A stretch of 64,000 nucleotides of DNA from Hermetia illucens (Eukaryota > Arthropoda > Insecta > Diptera > Stratiomyidae), in NCBI RefSeq assembly GCF_905115235.1, contig NC_051855.1, positions 12,452,388 through 12,516,387 of the forward strand, given 5' to 3'. The position numbers were made by a program, and so were the translations under genes. Below the pieces are notes generated by a model, which saw only the letters and a program-made list of their open reading frames with translations, made no database searches and was not told where the DNA came from. Each line of letters starts with the position of its first letter. Position 1 is the stretch's first letter. Positions 33,070 through 44,875 of the stretch are shown here, in pieces.

Positions 33070-34192
33070 ACTACCGCTGCCGTAGTCTGCGCTATACTGT
33101 GCTGCATAATATGAAATCCCGGCCGACAATGTTCCGTCGTTTTCCGTCGTCAAGGAGATTCGTGCCAACGATACGACACGAATGGGAATTGTAGAGACCT
33201 CTGTGTATGGGCGAAGCAATGGCAATCGGCTGGTCGGGTATGACCGAAGTATCCGCCCGAAATTTCAGATGGCATTCGATCGAAACGGATTGCCATATGC
33301 GACCCCTTGGAAGCAAGCAGTGATGGCAATGCTGCAAGCCAAGGCGAAGCCAAGAATGATTGGTAGTTTTGGAAAAATTGTCGAGATGACGCTAACGGTA
33401 ATTTGATCCTATTAATTTTAGTAAATTAAAGGAATTAGATACAATACGTAATTAACTTATAATAATTAATATCATTAATTCAAATTAATCGGAAGAAAAT
33501 CAAACAACGTAATTGTAGTTTGGCTAATTCACCAGCGCCATCTACAAGCCGACATTCGATGAACAGTAGCCTGGCACTGCTGCAATCGCTACACTAGAAT
33601 CAATCACCGGTCGTGCATTGGAAGAGACGTCAAAAGTAGAAGTTGGTAGTCGCCGCGTATTGGTGGGGTAGCCTCAAGTGACATTTCAGCCGTGATCCTG
33701 GCCGCTGTGTGGTGTCCCGTGTATTTTGGCTTTTCAAAAGGATTACTTTGGAGGATTTACACTTCATTGCATTGCAGTGTTCAATCACGAACCACCCATC
33801 GCCACCAACTCATCCTGCATAGGGAATTACGTGAGCAATTATCTACCATTTCTTCGGGCGTTCAGCTGGTAGAGTGCACATTTTACCGTGCGCTGTTCGT
33901 TGGGGGGCATTTTCACCTGAAGCCGCAAGTGGACAAGAAGAAAAAAACCCCCGGGCAGCCGTGCAGCAAAGCGTAGGGCCGGGCCCGCACCCTTTAACAC
34001 GTAAAAGGTGGCATTGGCTACAAACAACCTAAGTGACGGAATGGACGGCACCCTTCAAGGACACGGCCGCCCTTAGGGAACCGTATTGGAAGTTTGATAA
34101 TATTTCCTGTCGAGGATCTGGCCGGATCCAGGATTGTTTAGAACTGTCTGCGTCGCCTTCGGTAAACCAATTGGATCCATAGATTGCACAGC
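33070..34192. other. Crk upstream region
   Basis: Between the YY1-site cluster and the Crk start codon. A 94-codon plus-strand frame at 33.7-33.98 kb has no recognisable domain and is taken as chance. Probably holds the Crk promoter and 5' UTR; no TATA box at a convincing place was identified. Confidence 0.4.
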
Positions 34193-35489
<1,297 letters not shown>

Positions 35490-35941
35490 GGTTGGTAGCT
35501 TGATCGCGCGTACTTGGCCATCGCCGCCACTGCTCGTTGGGATTTCCACGTTCGTTTTTTTTTTCTTTCCTCTCTGTATTTAGCTTCAATTGTACATATT
35601 ACCCCCTACTGCCTGCGCTCCCATTATTTTATTTTGCAACCATTATCTGATCGCAGTTTGGCCCGTATAGAAAGAAAACCTGAAAATATGTTGCCAGAAG
35701 CTCTCCCGCCTTCAATTCGAGGTCCGGCGCTTATGACACTGAGGAAGCACAGTCGAATCTATTAAGAACAATCCCGAGGGAGACGAACCAACGCATTATA
35801 AAGGAAATCAACTGAAACTCATATAGAATGAATCTATAAAAATCAAATTATACAATATATACATATATATTTTTCTAAGAGTAAAGGATATCTGCCAAGT
35901 TGCACAAATGGACTCATAAGTATTGTGAAATCGATGAAGTG

Positions 35942-35947
35942 AATAAA
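35942..35947 (+). terminator. Poly(A) signal of Crk
   Basis: AATAAA about 450 nt after the Crk stop codon, followed by a T/G-rich stretch (TATATATGTGTACGTGT). No earlier canonical signal was noticed. Confidence 0.6.
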
Positions 35948-36189
35948 GAAAGTATATATATGTGTACGTGTTTCGATTTTGTACCCCAAGTGAGAGGATT
36001 GCAAGCGGAAGTCGTATCTTCCGGACGAATGCTCGACTTCCCATGGTGAACGAAGAGCATGACAGCAGTACGCCACCCTATAGGGGTGGTATAGAGTTTT
36101 TTTTTCAATAGGGACGTCCGGGTTTTTCGATAAGGATAACTTCCCAATCGAATGACATTTGTGACATCCAATTTTGCAGCAATCTTCAC

Positions 36190-36240
36190 TACACTTGGAC
36201 AAGGCCTTGAAGTGTGTTAGAGCACTTCATTCAAGGCCAA
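36190..36240 (-). repeat. SINE end fragment
   Basis: CCTTGAAGTGTGTTAGAGCA followed by CTTCATTCAAGGCC is the same end sequence seen in the longer copies at 40208-40445 and 58372-58562. Confidence 0.65.
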
Positions 36241-36289
36241 TGAACCAAGATACCCAACCAAATAACGTATACCGTTTAGCGTTATTGGG

Positions 36290-37395
36290 AATATTCGCAA
36301 TTTGTGACGCGCACCCAAAGATCATTACGTGAAATTTACGGTCAACACATGAGTAGCGTTACATTCGTCGCCTCATTCAAAAGTTTTAAGTTGTCTGGGT
36401 CGGTACTCGATCGCTTAACCCCTGTACATCGTTGCATTGCTCGGCCAGACGAAAATATCGCTGCGGTTCGTGAAAGTCCAAGACAGAAGCGGGCCTTTCA
36501 ACCCCCTTAACTTGCGAATTTTAGGGAAAGACCTGGGGCAAAACCCATATAAAATGCAACTAACACAGCAGCTCAAGCCAAATGACCATCACAGCTCTCG
36601 TTTTTTCACGGATTGGACCTTAGAGCGGCTCGAAACCGACCTCAGTTTTGGTTAAAAATTAATCTTCAGCTATGAACCGCGTTTTTGGCTGACCGCGGGT
36701 ATGTTAACAAACAAAATTCTCGTTATTGGACAGAGAACAATCTGCCCAAGATCCTAGAAACTCCATTACATCCGGATAAACTCGTTGTCTGGCGCGGATT
36801 GTGATCTGGGGGCGTCATCGGGCCGTACTTTTTCGAGAACGATACCGATGGCCGGGCATTGACTCTTCCAGTGAAGTATAGAGCGATGGTAAAAACTACG
36901 TACATAGTTTTATTTAGAAGAACTACAAGCATCGGAGCGATAACAATTTTCCAAAAAGACCGATTGTTTCCGAATTTTTTTTTGTCGGCTCAATTTAGGT
37001 TAAATCAACATTAACAACATCTATTCTCAACAAGATGTCGCTACATGCTAAACAACTAGTCAAATAATCGCTATTTTGCATGAAACGTTTCCGGATTGCG
37101 TAATTTCTCGAAACGGCGATGTGAACTGGCCGCCAAGATGTTGCGATCTGACGCCTTTGGATTTTTTCTTTGGGGGTTTTTTGAAATCGCACGCCTAATG
37201 CGAACACGCCATGCACCCTCCAAGAGATTAAGGACAACATCCGACGCAAAATTGACGATATTACGCCAGTCTTATGCCAAAAAGTAATTGAAAATTGGAG
37301 TACTCACATCACATCCGCCAAAAACTCCCCGGGCGGCCATCTTAATGATGTTATTTTCCATAATTAACGCACGTAATCGAATACACTTTCATCCA
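36290..37395 (+). mobile_element. Tc1/mariner-superfamily element with DUF4817-type transposase, nearly full coding length, plus strand
   Basis: N-terminal helix-turn-helix text SFKLSGSVLDRLTPVH and DENIAAVRESP; then LGKDLGQNPYKMQLTQQLK and TLERLETDLSF; catalytic part YVNKQNSRYWTENNLP, LVVWRGL, GPYFFENDTDG; a DDE-end remnant LTPLDFFFGGFF-like near 37.16 kb; and a tail with TSHPPKTPRAAI. The order is complete, but frames shift several times and stops are common. Of the transposons here it keeps the most of its coding order. Confidence 0.75.
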
Positions 37396-37830
37396 ACATT
37401 AACATTTTAAACATATTCTGACTGGTTTGGTTTTTATTCGATTTTCAAATGTGGACATTGAAAATGTAAAACCTTTTGCCAACATGCGTTCTACGCATTT
37501 CCGTTTACAAGTACAAGCATTGTTGCTCAAATACAACACAGAAATGAATGCGTGCATTCGCAATGAGAAATGACGGTTGATAGCTTGTTGGCACTTCACG
37601 TAATTTGCAATTCAGCGAAGCTTTTCGTTTTCGGCTGCTGCTTTTGAATGAATTCGTTTTTAGAACTGTAGAAGGCACTAATTAAGCTGCAAGTGCTAAT
37701 TTTGTACATTGAAGCTGCGTGCGGACCGGAGCTTGTCTCGTGCGCACTACGCATGCATATTAATTTTATATTTTTGCCTTGTAGAATGGAATGGAATTGA
37801 AGATTGAAAACCTTTCTGCTCACTTAGAAA
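37395..37830. other. Unassigned spacer
   Basis: Between two transposon relics; short frames only, no motif recognised. Confidence 0.4.
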
Positions 37831-38845
37831 TTTAAATTGTCGATGAGCCACGTAGCCCATTCGCCTTTTGACTCATTTTCCCAAGAAAATTGGAACTCGA
37901 TAAGGGTGGGTTGTCGTTCTTCACTGTAGATAGCTTTACGCTCCTTAACAAGGGGGGTAGCGGGGATCACTCCCGCGACCACCAACACGGCAGTGTGATA
38001 AACAGACGCCATTCGCAAAGCTCCCCATCTCTGCACTTGAGCAAGGTGCTTAGGATGCACCTCCTTATCAAGGGTATCAGCCCATACTTCGCGTCATAGG
38101 GCAGAATGGACAGCATTGCTCTTATAAGAAGACGTCCCCTAGTGGAGATAGGACCCCCAACATTCGCCATTAGCCGACTCAAGGCCGAGACTCCAGCTGC
38201 AGCCTTGTTCGTTGCTGCTTTCATTTGCTCGAAGGAGCTAATCTTTGAGTCGAGCATTAAGCCAAGGGTTTTGGCTCTATAGTGAGCTCGCCGATCGATA
38301 TGGGACGCAGATTTGGGATTCTCTTTCCCAAGATGATTATGTCGTGTTTTTCCAACGCAAGAATGAAACTATGAACAGTCATCCATCCGCTTACCCGTTG
38401 CATCAATATGCCAAGTCTGCTTTGCGCCTGTTCAAGTGTGCATCCTGAGCAAGTGCCGCAAAGTGGTCTGCATAAGCGACTCTTCTGGCGTGTTGAGTCT
38501 TAGCAGACGCTCGTAGGAAACGTTCCAGATGTCCAGCCCCAGGATAGATCCTTGTGCTACTCCCGATGTGATCTCCATCCTAATCTGGCCCCCTAGCCGT
38601 CTCATAGAGCAGGGAGCGGTCTTTCAGATAATCCCTCAATATCCGCAACAGATAGTTTGGCACGTGATACGTAGCATATCTGTGCATCTTACGAAATTGA
38701 AGGTATTTCTGACATCAAGCGTTATGAGGAGTACTATCCATCGAGATCGTTGCATTTCCACTCGATTAGTGTTCGAATTCACGTCCTCAAGGGTAGCGGT
38801 TCTAACTGCTGCTTTTCTTATAAAATACTTTGTATTTAGCCTGAA
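37830..38845 (-). mobile_element. R1-clade LINE RT fragment, minus strand
   Basis: From high to low coordinate: IVLLITLDVRNTFNFVRC (RT palm), KISSFEQMKAATNKAAAGVS, ALSRLMANVGGPISTRGRLL (thumb), PYDAKYGLIPLI, GALRMASVYHTA and AGVIPATPLVKERKAIY. It is related to but distinct from the R1 copy at 18-20 kb. The 5' side is cut by a mariner relic, and the 3' end is lost. Confidence 0.75.
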
Positions 38846-38849
38846 AATT

Positions 38850-39540
38850 AGCCTCACTTGCGGCTACAACTTCACCATTGGACCGAACCTCTATTTCTAG
38901 AGTTTGTTTTTGGGATCTGCGAACAAGCAGAAGTTAGATGGGCCAGACTTGGTGAATATGGGCGACGTGGGAGCAATTTGATTCGTAAATCATGCAATTT
39001 CTCCCTTCGTCTGGCCCTTCGAAAGAAAGTCCAAAAGCAAACTTCTGTAGATGTCCCAAAACACAGAGGCCATGACCTTGCTTGCTGGCTGTTGTGTTTT
39101 CGGACGGACATGTTATGTACCGACGCAACGAATCCTTTCTATCCGGCGTAAACTACTGCAAACGGCGCTCGGAATCATCAATTCGCTTCTTGTTGCTCCA
39201 ATGTGAGCAGACGCGGCACTCATTTAGAACAATTTTTTTTTCATATCCAAATTATCATGCACAATTTTGGATACAATGCCCTTTGATATCTTTAGGATCT
39301 TACCTATGTCCTTCAACCTCGCTCTACGATGGGACATAACGATTTTTAGGACTTTTTGGATATTTTTGGACGCACCCACTTCAATTAGGTGACCTGGGCG
39401 CTTTGCGTTTTCGATAGATGTTCGACCACGTTTAAAGTTCGCATAACATCGGAAAATGACTGTTTCAAACGAGTACTTTTCCTGATAATACTTTTTCAAC
39501 CATTTTTCAGCTTGAACGATTCTGTAAAAATGATTATGTT
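38850..39540 (-). mobile_element. Mariner transposase relic, minus strand
   Basis: N-terminal half at 39499-39224: WLKKYYQEKYSF-like start, FKRGRTSIENAKRPGH, KIVMSHRRARLKDIGKILKI, VSKIVHDNLDM. After a deletion the C-terminal part follows at 39.1-38.87 kb: LHDLRIKLLPRRPYSPSLAH, the degraded third catalytic motif (Tyr-Ser-Pro), ending near KTNSRNRG. The first two catalytic Asp regions are mostly gone. Confidence 0.75.
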
Positions 39541-39779
39541 TTTGGACTGTGAGATCTTTTGAAATTCGGAGTAGCGTTATTATGGAAAAGTCGTGAAATA
39601 AGTTGTCGTCTTTGAAAATTTTCTATTTTTGTGTAGGATGGGTGCCTTTTTCTAAGCCGTACATTCCGGAAAAGGGGTTGACTGTTTTTTCTCTGGCGAA
39701 AGTGAAGTTGTTGGCCACGTATTGGGGCATGAAAGTGGATCAACGAGCATAAGAACTAGAGGATCTTATTGCCGCTGTG

Positions 39780-41045
39780 ACTGGAGCGAATGTGATCCAC
39801 TTGAGTTCCGGTACCCTGGAAAAATTCGGGAAGAGCGGCATAGCCTGCATCGTGTAAAAATTGGAATTTGAGATTGCGTTATTCAGAGAAGCAGAAGTAA
39901 GAATTTGCAGGTGGTCGCAATTCTCTCGATATTCCTGTGAAGGATGTTAACGGCCGACTCCTTCCCTCTAACGACGAGCGATTTTAGTGGTGGACAGAAT
40001 ACTTCATCATGGTCCTCAACCGTACAACATCTGGCGGGTAAAATGGCTAGTTACCATAATATCCGGATACGGACTGCTTCTCCAAGCAAAAGTGAAATCA
40101 TCTCCGCAATCAATACACTCAATGCCACTGGAATTGATGGTCTCCTCGCGCAATTTTGATAGCGGGAACAAGGAGGGGCATTCCGGAGAAACTAATAGCT
40201 ATTATCAGAGCGACATAGTAATAATAATAATCGTTGGCCCAACAATCTATGTTGGATCAGGACCTTGAAGTGTGTTAGAGCACACTACAGTACACTGTAG
40301 GAGGCAATGTGGTCAGCATTGCGCTCGTCCGATATTAATACTCTGATTTGACTCAGGTACTCATTCACAGCTGAGTCGACTGGTATCCGACGGCAAGCGA
40401 CTGGTATCCGACACAAATCCCACTGCCCCCAGTGAGGAATTACAGCCGAATTAGTTAAATATGGAGGCGACCAGTTACACCAAGTGGTTCATTAATTTGT
40501 GCTCAAGGTATGGGACAGCGAATCAATGCCTGACGGCGGCAGAGAGGCATTATCTGTCTCATAAATAAAAAGGGAGATATTACACAGTGCAGCAATTGTA
40601 GAGGTGTGATACCTTGCTGAGTATCATCTATAAGATATTCTCCACCATCTTGTTAGGCCGGATAGTCCCATACGACCAGAACATCTTTGGCCCATACCAA
40701 AGAGGCTTCGGTCCATCCAAATCAGCAACAGATCAGATTTTCTCTCTGCGGCAAGTGATGGAAAAACTGTTGGAATATGGACATCAGTTTCACCATCTAT
40801 TCATCGAGTTTAAAGCCGCCTATGATAGCATAGCCAGGGTAAAACTGTACACAGCCATGAGAGAATTCGATATCCCGACGAAATTGATAAGACTGACTAC
40901 GCTGACCCTGGCCAATTTGTGCGAGGCCAGATAAAAGCAGCAGGATCACTGCTGTCCTATCATGCGGCGCGAAACCGGGATGTCTGGAGTTCCTTATTGA
41001 GGCAGGTCTAGACTGGATACCGGTTGTTGCGCCAGTGATGATGAT
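39780..41045 (+). mobile_element. RTE-clade LINE, plus strand, interrupted by a SINE
   Basis: RT text from about 40.0 kb: IISAINTLNATGIDGLLAQF (finger), then after the SINE INKKGDITQCSNCRGV, LSIIYKIFSTILLGRIVPYD, FGPYQRGFGPSKSATDQIFS, LRQVMEKLLEYGHQFHHLFI, EFKAAYDSIARVKLYTAMRE and FDIPTKLIRLT. The YxDD core is deleted. It ends with GGTTGTTGCGCCAGTGATGA followed by TGATGATAA, the intact RTE 3' end. Stops and frameshifts throughout the first part. Confidence 0.8.
40208..40445 (-). mobile_element. tRNA-type SINE inserted in the RTE element, minus strand
   Basis: Its 3' tail on the minus strand is GTTGGGCCAACGATTATTAT, close to the RTE ending GTTGTTGCGCCAGTGATGAT. The body contains the shared blocks CCTTGAAGTGTGTTAGAGCA, GAGGCAATGTGGTCAGCATT and GCTGAGTCGACTGGTATCCG. 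The 5' end, expected to hold the pol III A and B boxes, is degraded here. It splits the RT frame of the surrounding RTE. Confidence 0.7.
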
Positions 41046-41400
41046 GATAAATACAATTACATGCACAGATGAGAAGGTCCTTCAACCAGACTCTCTGAAT
41101 ATTATAGGTTATAAGCACCCCGATGAGGTGAATGATAATTGGGTGTTCTCCTATAAATATATACCTATAAATAAAGGGATATTAGTGGGCAGGCGCATAA
41201 TTAACACCTTGTGCCTGAAGTTTCTACTTAATTTTCAACCTGAGGTCAGAGTTCTATCTTTGTTTATACGTAATGTCGGACAACCAAAGAATATATGCAG
41301 TTTTGGTGTCTCGAATAGTCATTAAGACAGTCAACGTTCATGTGAAAATCCTATCAGTGGCAATTTTGAAATATCATTTGATGTAAAATATATTGAAATA
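41045..41400. other. Spacer between the transposon block and PMCA
   Basis: A plus-strand frame of 96 codons (41035-41325) has no recognisable domain and is likely chance. Nothing else seen. Confidence 0.35.
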
Positions 41401-41409
41401 CATAATATT

Positions 41410-44400
41410 TTTTTTTTAAATGTAATTCGTTTATTTAATGTTTAATGCATTTTTTTTTTTTACGTTTAATTAATTGGACAAATGAGGAAAGGGTACTATC
41501 AACATCATTATCGTCATCACTTCGTTACATCTTTCATTTTAAAAGCGAGAAAAATAAAAGCTGAAAAATTAATTAACGAATGTATATAATTTGGGTATAC
41601 ATATATATATATATATATCATATCAAATATATATATATATATATAACTTGTTATTCTCTGTACAAGGTTCCTTTACTTCTTTTCCTTTATTTTCATTTTG
41701 GTTTCTTTAGATTTTGTTTATATTTTTTTTTTTTATAATTCCGTCGGAGTTTTCTGTTGTTCTTTTTTAACATAGCGTTGCTCTATTATGACCGTTCCTG
41801 CTTGTCTCTGAAGGGGGAGTGGGGGAAAAAGTATAAGTTATAAAGAGAAACAACAAATATTAAGAATGTCGATACTTAAAGGTTTAAAATTCAACTCAAT
41901 CTTTCATTCACTAATGCAAACGAATATATATTACTTTTTCCATTTGTTATTCTTCTTTTTTTTTTTTGGTTTTTTTTTTTGGGGTAATTCTTTTATTTTC
42001 TGTTCGTTTCGGTTTTAAATCTAAGTTTTTTTTTTTTTAAATTTGTACATAAAATAATTTCGCCGAAGTATGTTAAAGTTTGAAAACAATAAATTAAGTA
42101 ACATAGATATTTTTCCTAACATTTTTTTTTTCTCTGTGTTTCCGCTCTTCGATATACGAATAGATGATTATATTTGTTTAATGGAGAACTCAACAACGCA
42201 TATAAGCCGGACATTCTATATAGGGAACAAGAAAGCAATTAATTATTGCAAATTATGATAAAACGAAATCTCTCGATTATTAATTTTCTTCATTTTTTTT
42301 TTCTCTCCAGTACTTTTCGCAGTACTTGGACCTTTGTCTTTGTATAAAGTTCGGGATATTCCGCTATAGATGATTTCTTGTTGTTTTTTTGTTTTGATTC
42401 TCGTTTTGTTCTTATTTACTTTGGATGCTCATTCAAATGGTCTTGAGTTTAATCATATTGTGATTCGAGACGGTATTCAATGGTGTCTTCAAACGCTTCT
42501 TTATTTTTCATTTTATTTTGTTTTGTTGCCTTTTCTGTTTTTCTTTTAAAATTTAAAGTACAATGTCCTTTAAATTACAAACGATTACAAAAAGGAATAC
42601 AAATCATAAATACATAATAAGCAATAATGTGTTTTAATTTACACAATGTATTTTATGGCGTGTGGATTTCAACATTAGTGTGTATGGTATATGTGTCTGA
42701 AATAATCTGTATGGAATAGGAATTATTTTTATTACTTTTATTATTTTTTCTTTTTTCAATTTTAATTACATAGCATTGTCTTGCTTTTAAAATTTTTTAA
42801 TTTATTTAATCCTTTATTTTTGTTATTGTTGCTGTTCTTCAAATTTCACCTCATTTAATATAAATTTATAATATAAATTCAATGTTTATTTATATATACA
42901 CATATATAAATAATATTTAATTATCTTTCCGTAATTTGAGTTATGTTTTAAATGTTTTTTTTTTATCTAAATTTTATATCTTTTCTACTTTATTAACAAA
43001 ATTTAAGATATTTTACTTCGTATATTATATAATAACAATAATTAATAGAGAGCTAACTAGGTATTTTTATATAAAAATTCAATAATTTGTTGACGAAATT
43101 GTTTTTTTTTTTGTTCATTTTCACAATTTTTTTCATTTCCATTCTCTCCAGGTCAAACAAAATTGAAAAAAATAAAAATGTAGAGAAAAAGTGCAGTTCA
43201 TAATCAAGCAATAACAATTACGTAAATATATATTTTGTTCACTGGGTATATTTTCTTTACTCCTTCATACGTTTGCTTCTTTTCTGGGTTTCAATTTCTC
43301 TATAATTTATATATGTGTATAATCTTAATATTTCTTGTTTTTTTTTTTTTAAATATTTCCGTCAAAGTTGAACAAAAAATAAGTGTAAAGTAAAATCAAA
43401 ATATGAATAGAGAAGACCTTCAAAATATCAGAAGTGATGAAAGTAAAATTTCAGATTTGACTATTTGGTAACTAATGTAAAGGTAGCCTGGTTGAAAAGT
43501 AAATTTAATGTAAATTTCGATACTGACACAATTCAATTAAACTAAGATTTAAGATTATAATAAATTCGAAAGAAAGTAAATAGTTGTAATTAATGAATTA
43601 AGTTAGATTGATAATGTCTAAATCAAGCATAGAATAACATAAAATTACCATTTATATGCTATATGTTATTTGGGTCATATTTTTATTTTCATTCGGTACT
43701 TTTTTTTCTCAGTTTTCTGATTTATTTATTCAATAAATAAACAGAAAGATTTGTTGTATTTGTTCCTATTATGATTTACGTTGCTTTTTTTTTTGTTAAA
43801 TATTTGTCATCTTTTAAAAATTTTCTTTGCAATGACTTTTATATTTTCATAAATATATCTTAAAAAGCCGTTTCATTGTAGTAATATTTTCATGTTTCTA
43901 GTTTAATTGTTGTTCACTGGTTGCCTCCTATTCTTCATTATCATCTTATATTTTAATAAAAATAAATATTCTATATACTTCGTACTTACTTTTCTTTCTT
44001 GTTCTGTTTTTTTTTTCTTTTGTTGTTTTTGTTTCGCAGTTTTTGAAGATTTTACAAAGAAGGTACATAAATAGTAGATTTACTGAGATTTTACTTTTTT
44101 TCACTTTCACTTATTATCTGTGCTGCTGTTAGCATTTTCAACTTTCATTTATAAATTGGAAAATAATGTATTTTGTAGTCTTTGCCATTTCTTCTCCATA
44201 TTTAAGATTATCTTCATTTCTTCAGTTAATTTTGTTTTAACATCCACTGCATAATTGTGAAAAGGGACAGAAAGAGAAAAGAAGAAAGACTGTAAATGAG
44301 ATCGATATATGTACGTGCCGCGGTTTGAGAATAAATCGACCATTGGCAAGAATATGATAGTTTTAATAGACTGGGCTGAGCTATAGAAGCGACAATACTG

Positions 44401-44653
44401 TTGCCGGTACGCTGCCGTTTGGTTTACTATCGATACGCTGGTAGTGTCCTTGCTCCTCTTAATAATAATTAACTTTATATCGATCTCTTGCGCGCAATAA
44501 GAGCCCTATTTATGTTTTTTTTTTTAAATTTATGTAGAAATCACTTAAAGCATTTGAAGTAAATGTAAGATATATATATGTTTATATATAGGTATATATA
44601 TATATATATATATATTTGTACATATATATATGTATACAATCTTTGTCAGTGAC
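41410..44653 (-). other. Long AT-rich 3' UTR of PMCA (exon c isoform)
   Basis: About 3.2 kb of strongly AT-rich sequence after the exon c stop codon, full of T runs on the plus strand (A runs in the transcript) and with no transposon motifs, in sharp contrast to the block left of 41.05 kb. A minus-strand AATAAA at 41435-41430 is a candidate distal poly(A) signal; several more lie closer. (AT)n runs at 41.59-41.65 kb and 44.56-44.62 kb. Confidence 0.5.
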
Positions 44654-44875
44654 TTAAACTGCTGTTTCTGTATGACTATGAGATGATAACCGCTCAACAT
44701 CAATTTCTGGTATTGTTAGCTCGTCTGGAATATTGTCCGCATACTCGATTGAAGATGTTTGAGAAAGCCGCTTACTTAGCGACGTTTGCTTTCGTAGAAC
44801 TTCGGCTAAGGATGTGTTCGTGTGTTCACCGTAGCGAGCATCGAGTCCTTGACGGAACGCGTTTACAACTCGAAT
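44654..44875 (-). CDS. PMCA: PMCA plasma-membrane Ca2+ ATPase, alternative last coding exon c (PDZ-ligand end)
   Basis: 73 residues plus stop. Acceptor TTTCTAG; begins IRVVNAFRQGLDARYGEHTN, the start of the calmodulin-binding autoinhibitory helix of PMCA pumps, continues LRKQTSLSKRLSQTSS and DELTIPEIDVERLSS, and ends HSHTETAV. The last four residues ETAV fit a class I PDZ ligand, like the ETSL/ETSV ends of vertebrate PMCA b forms. It is entered in phase 0, matching exon b at 53703. The pump removes Ca2+ from the cytosol at the plasma membrane; the transmembrane and ATPase parts lie beyond the right edge of the window. Confidence 0.92.
   Translation of the reverse strand: MRVVNAFRQGLDARYGEHTNTSLAEVLRKQTSLSKRLSQTSSIEYADNIPDELTIPEIDVERLSSHSHTETAV

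Noticed and set aside
33692-33976. 94-codon plus-strand frame as a gene between pho and Crk
   Set aside because: No domain or splice partners; it sits in the expected Crk upstream region.
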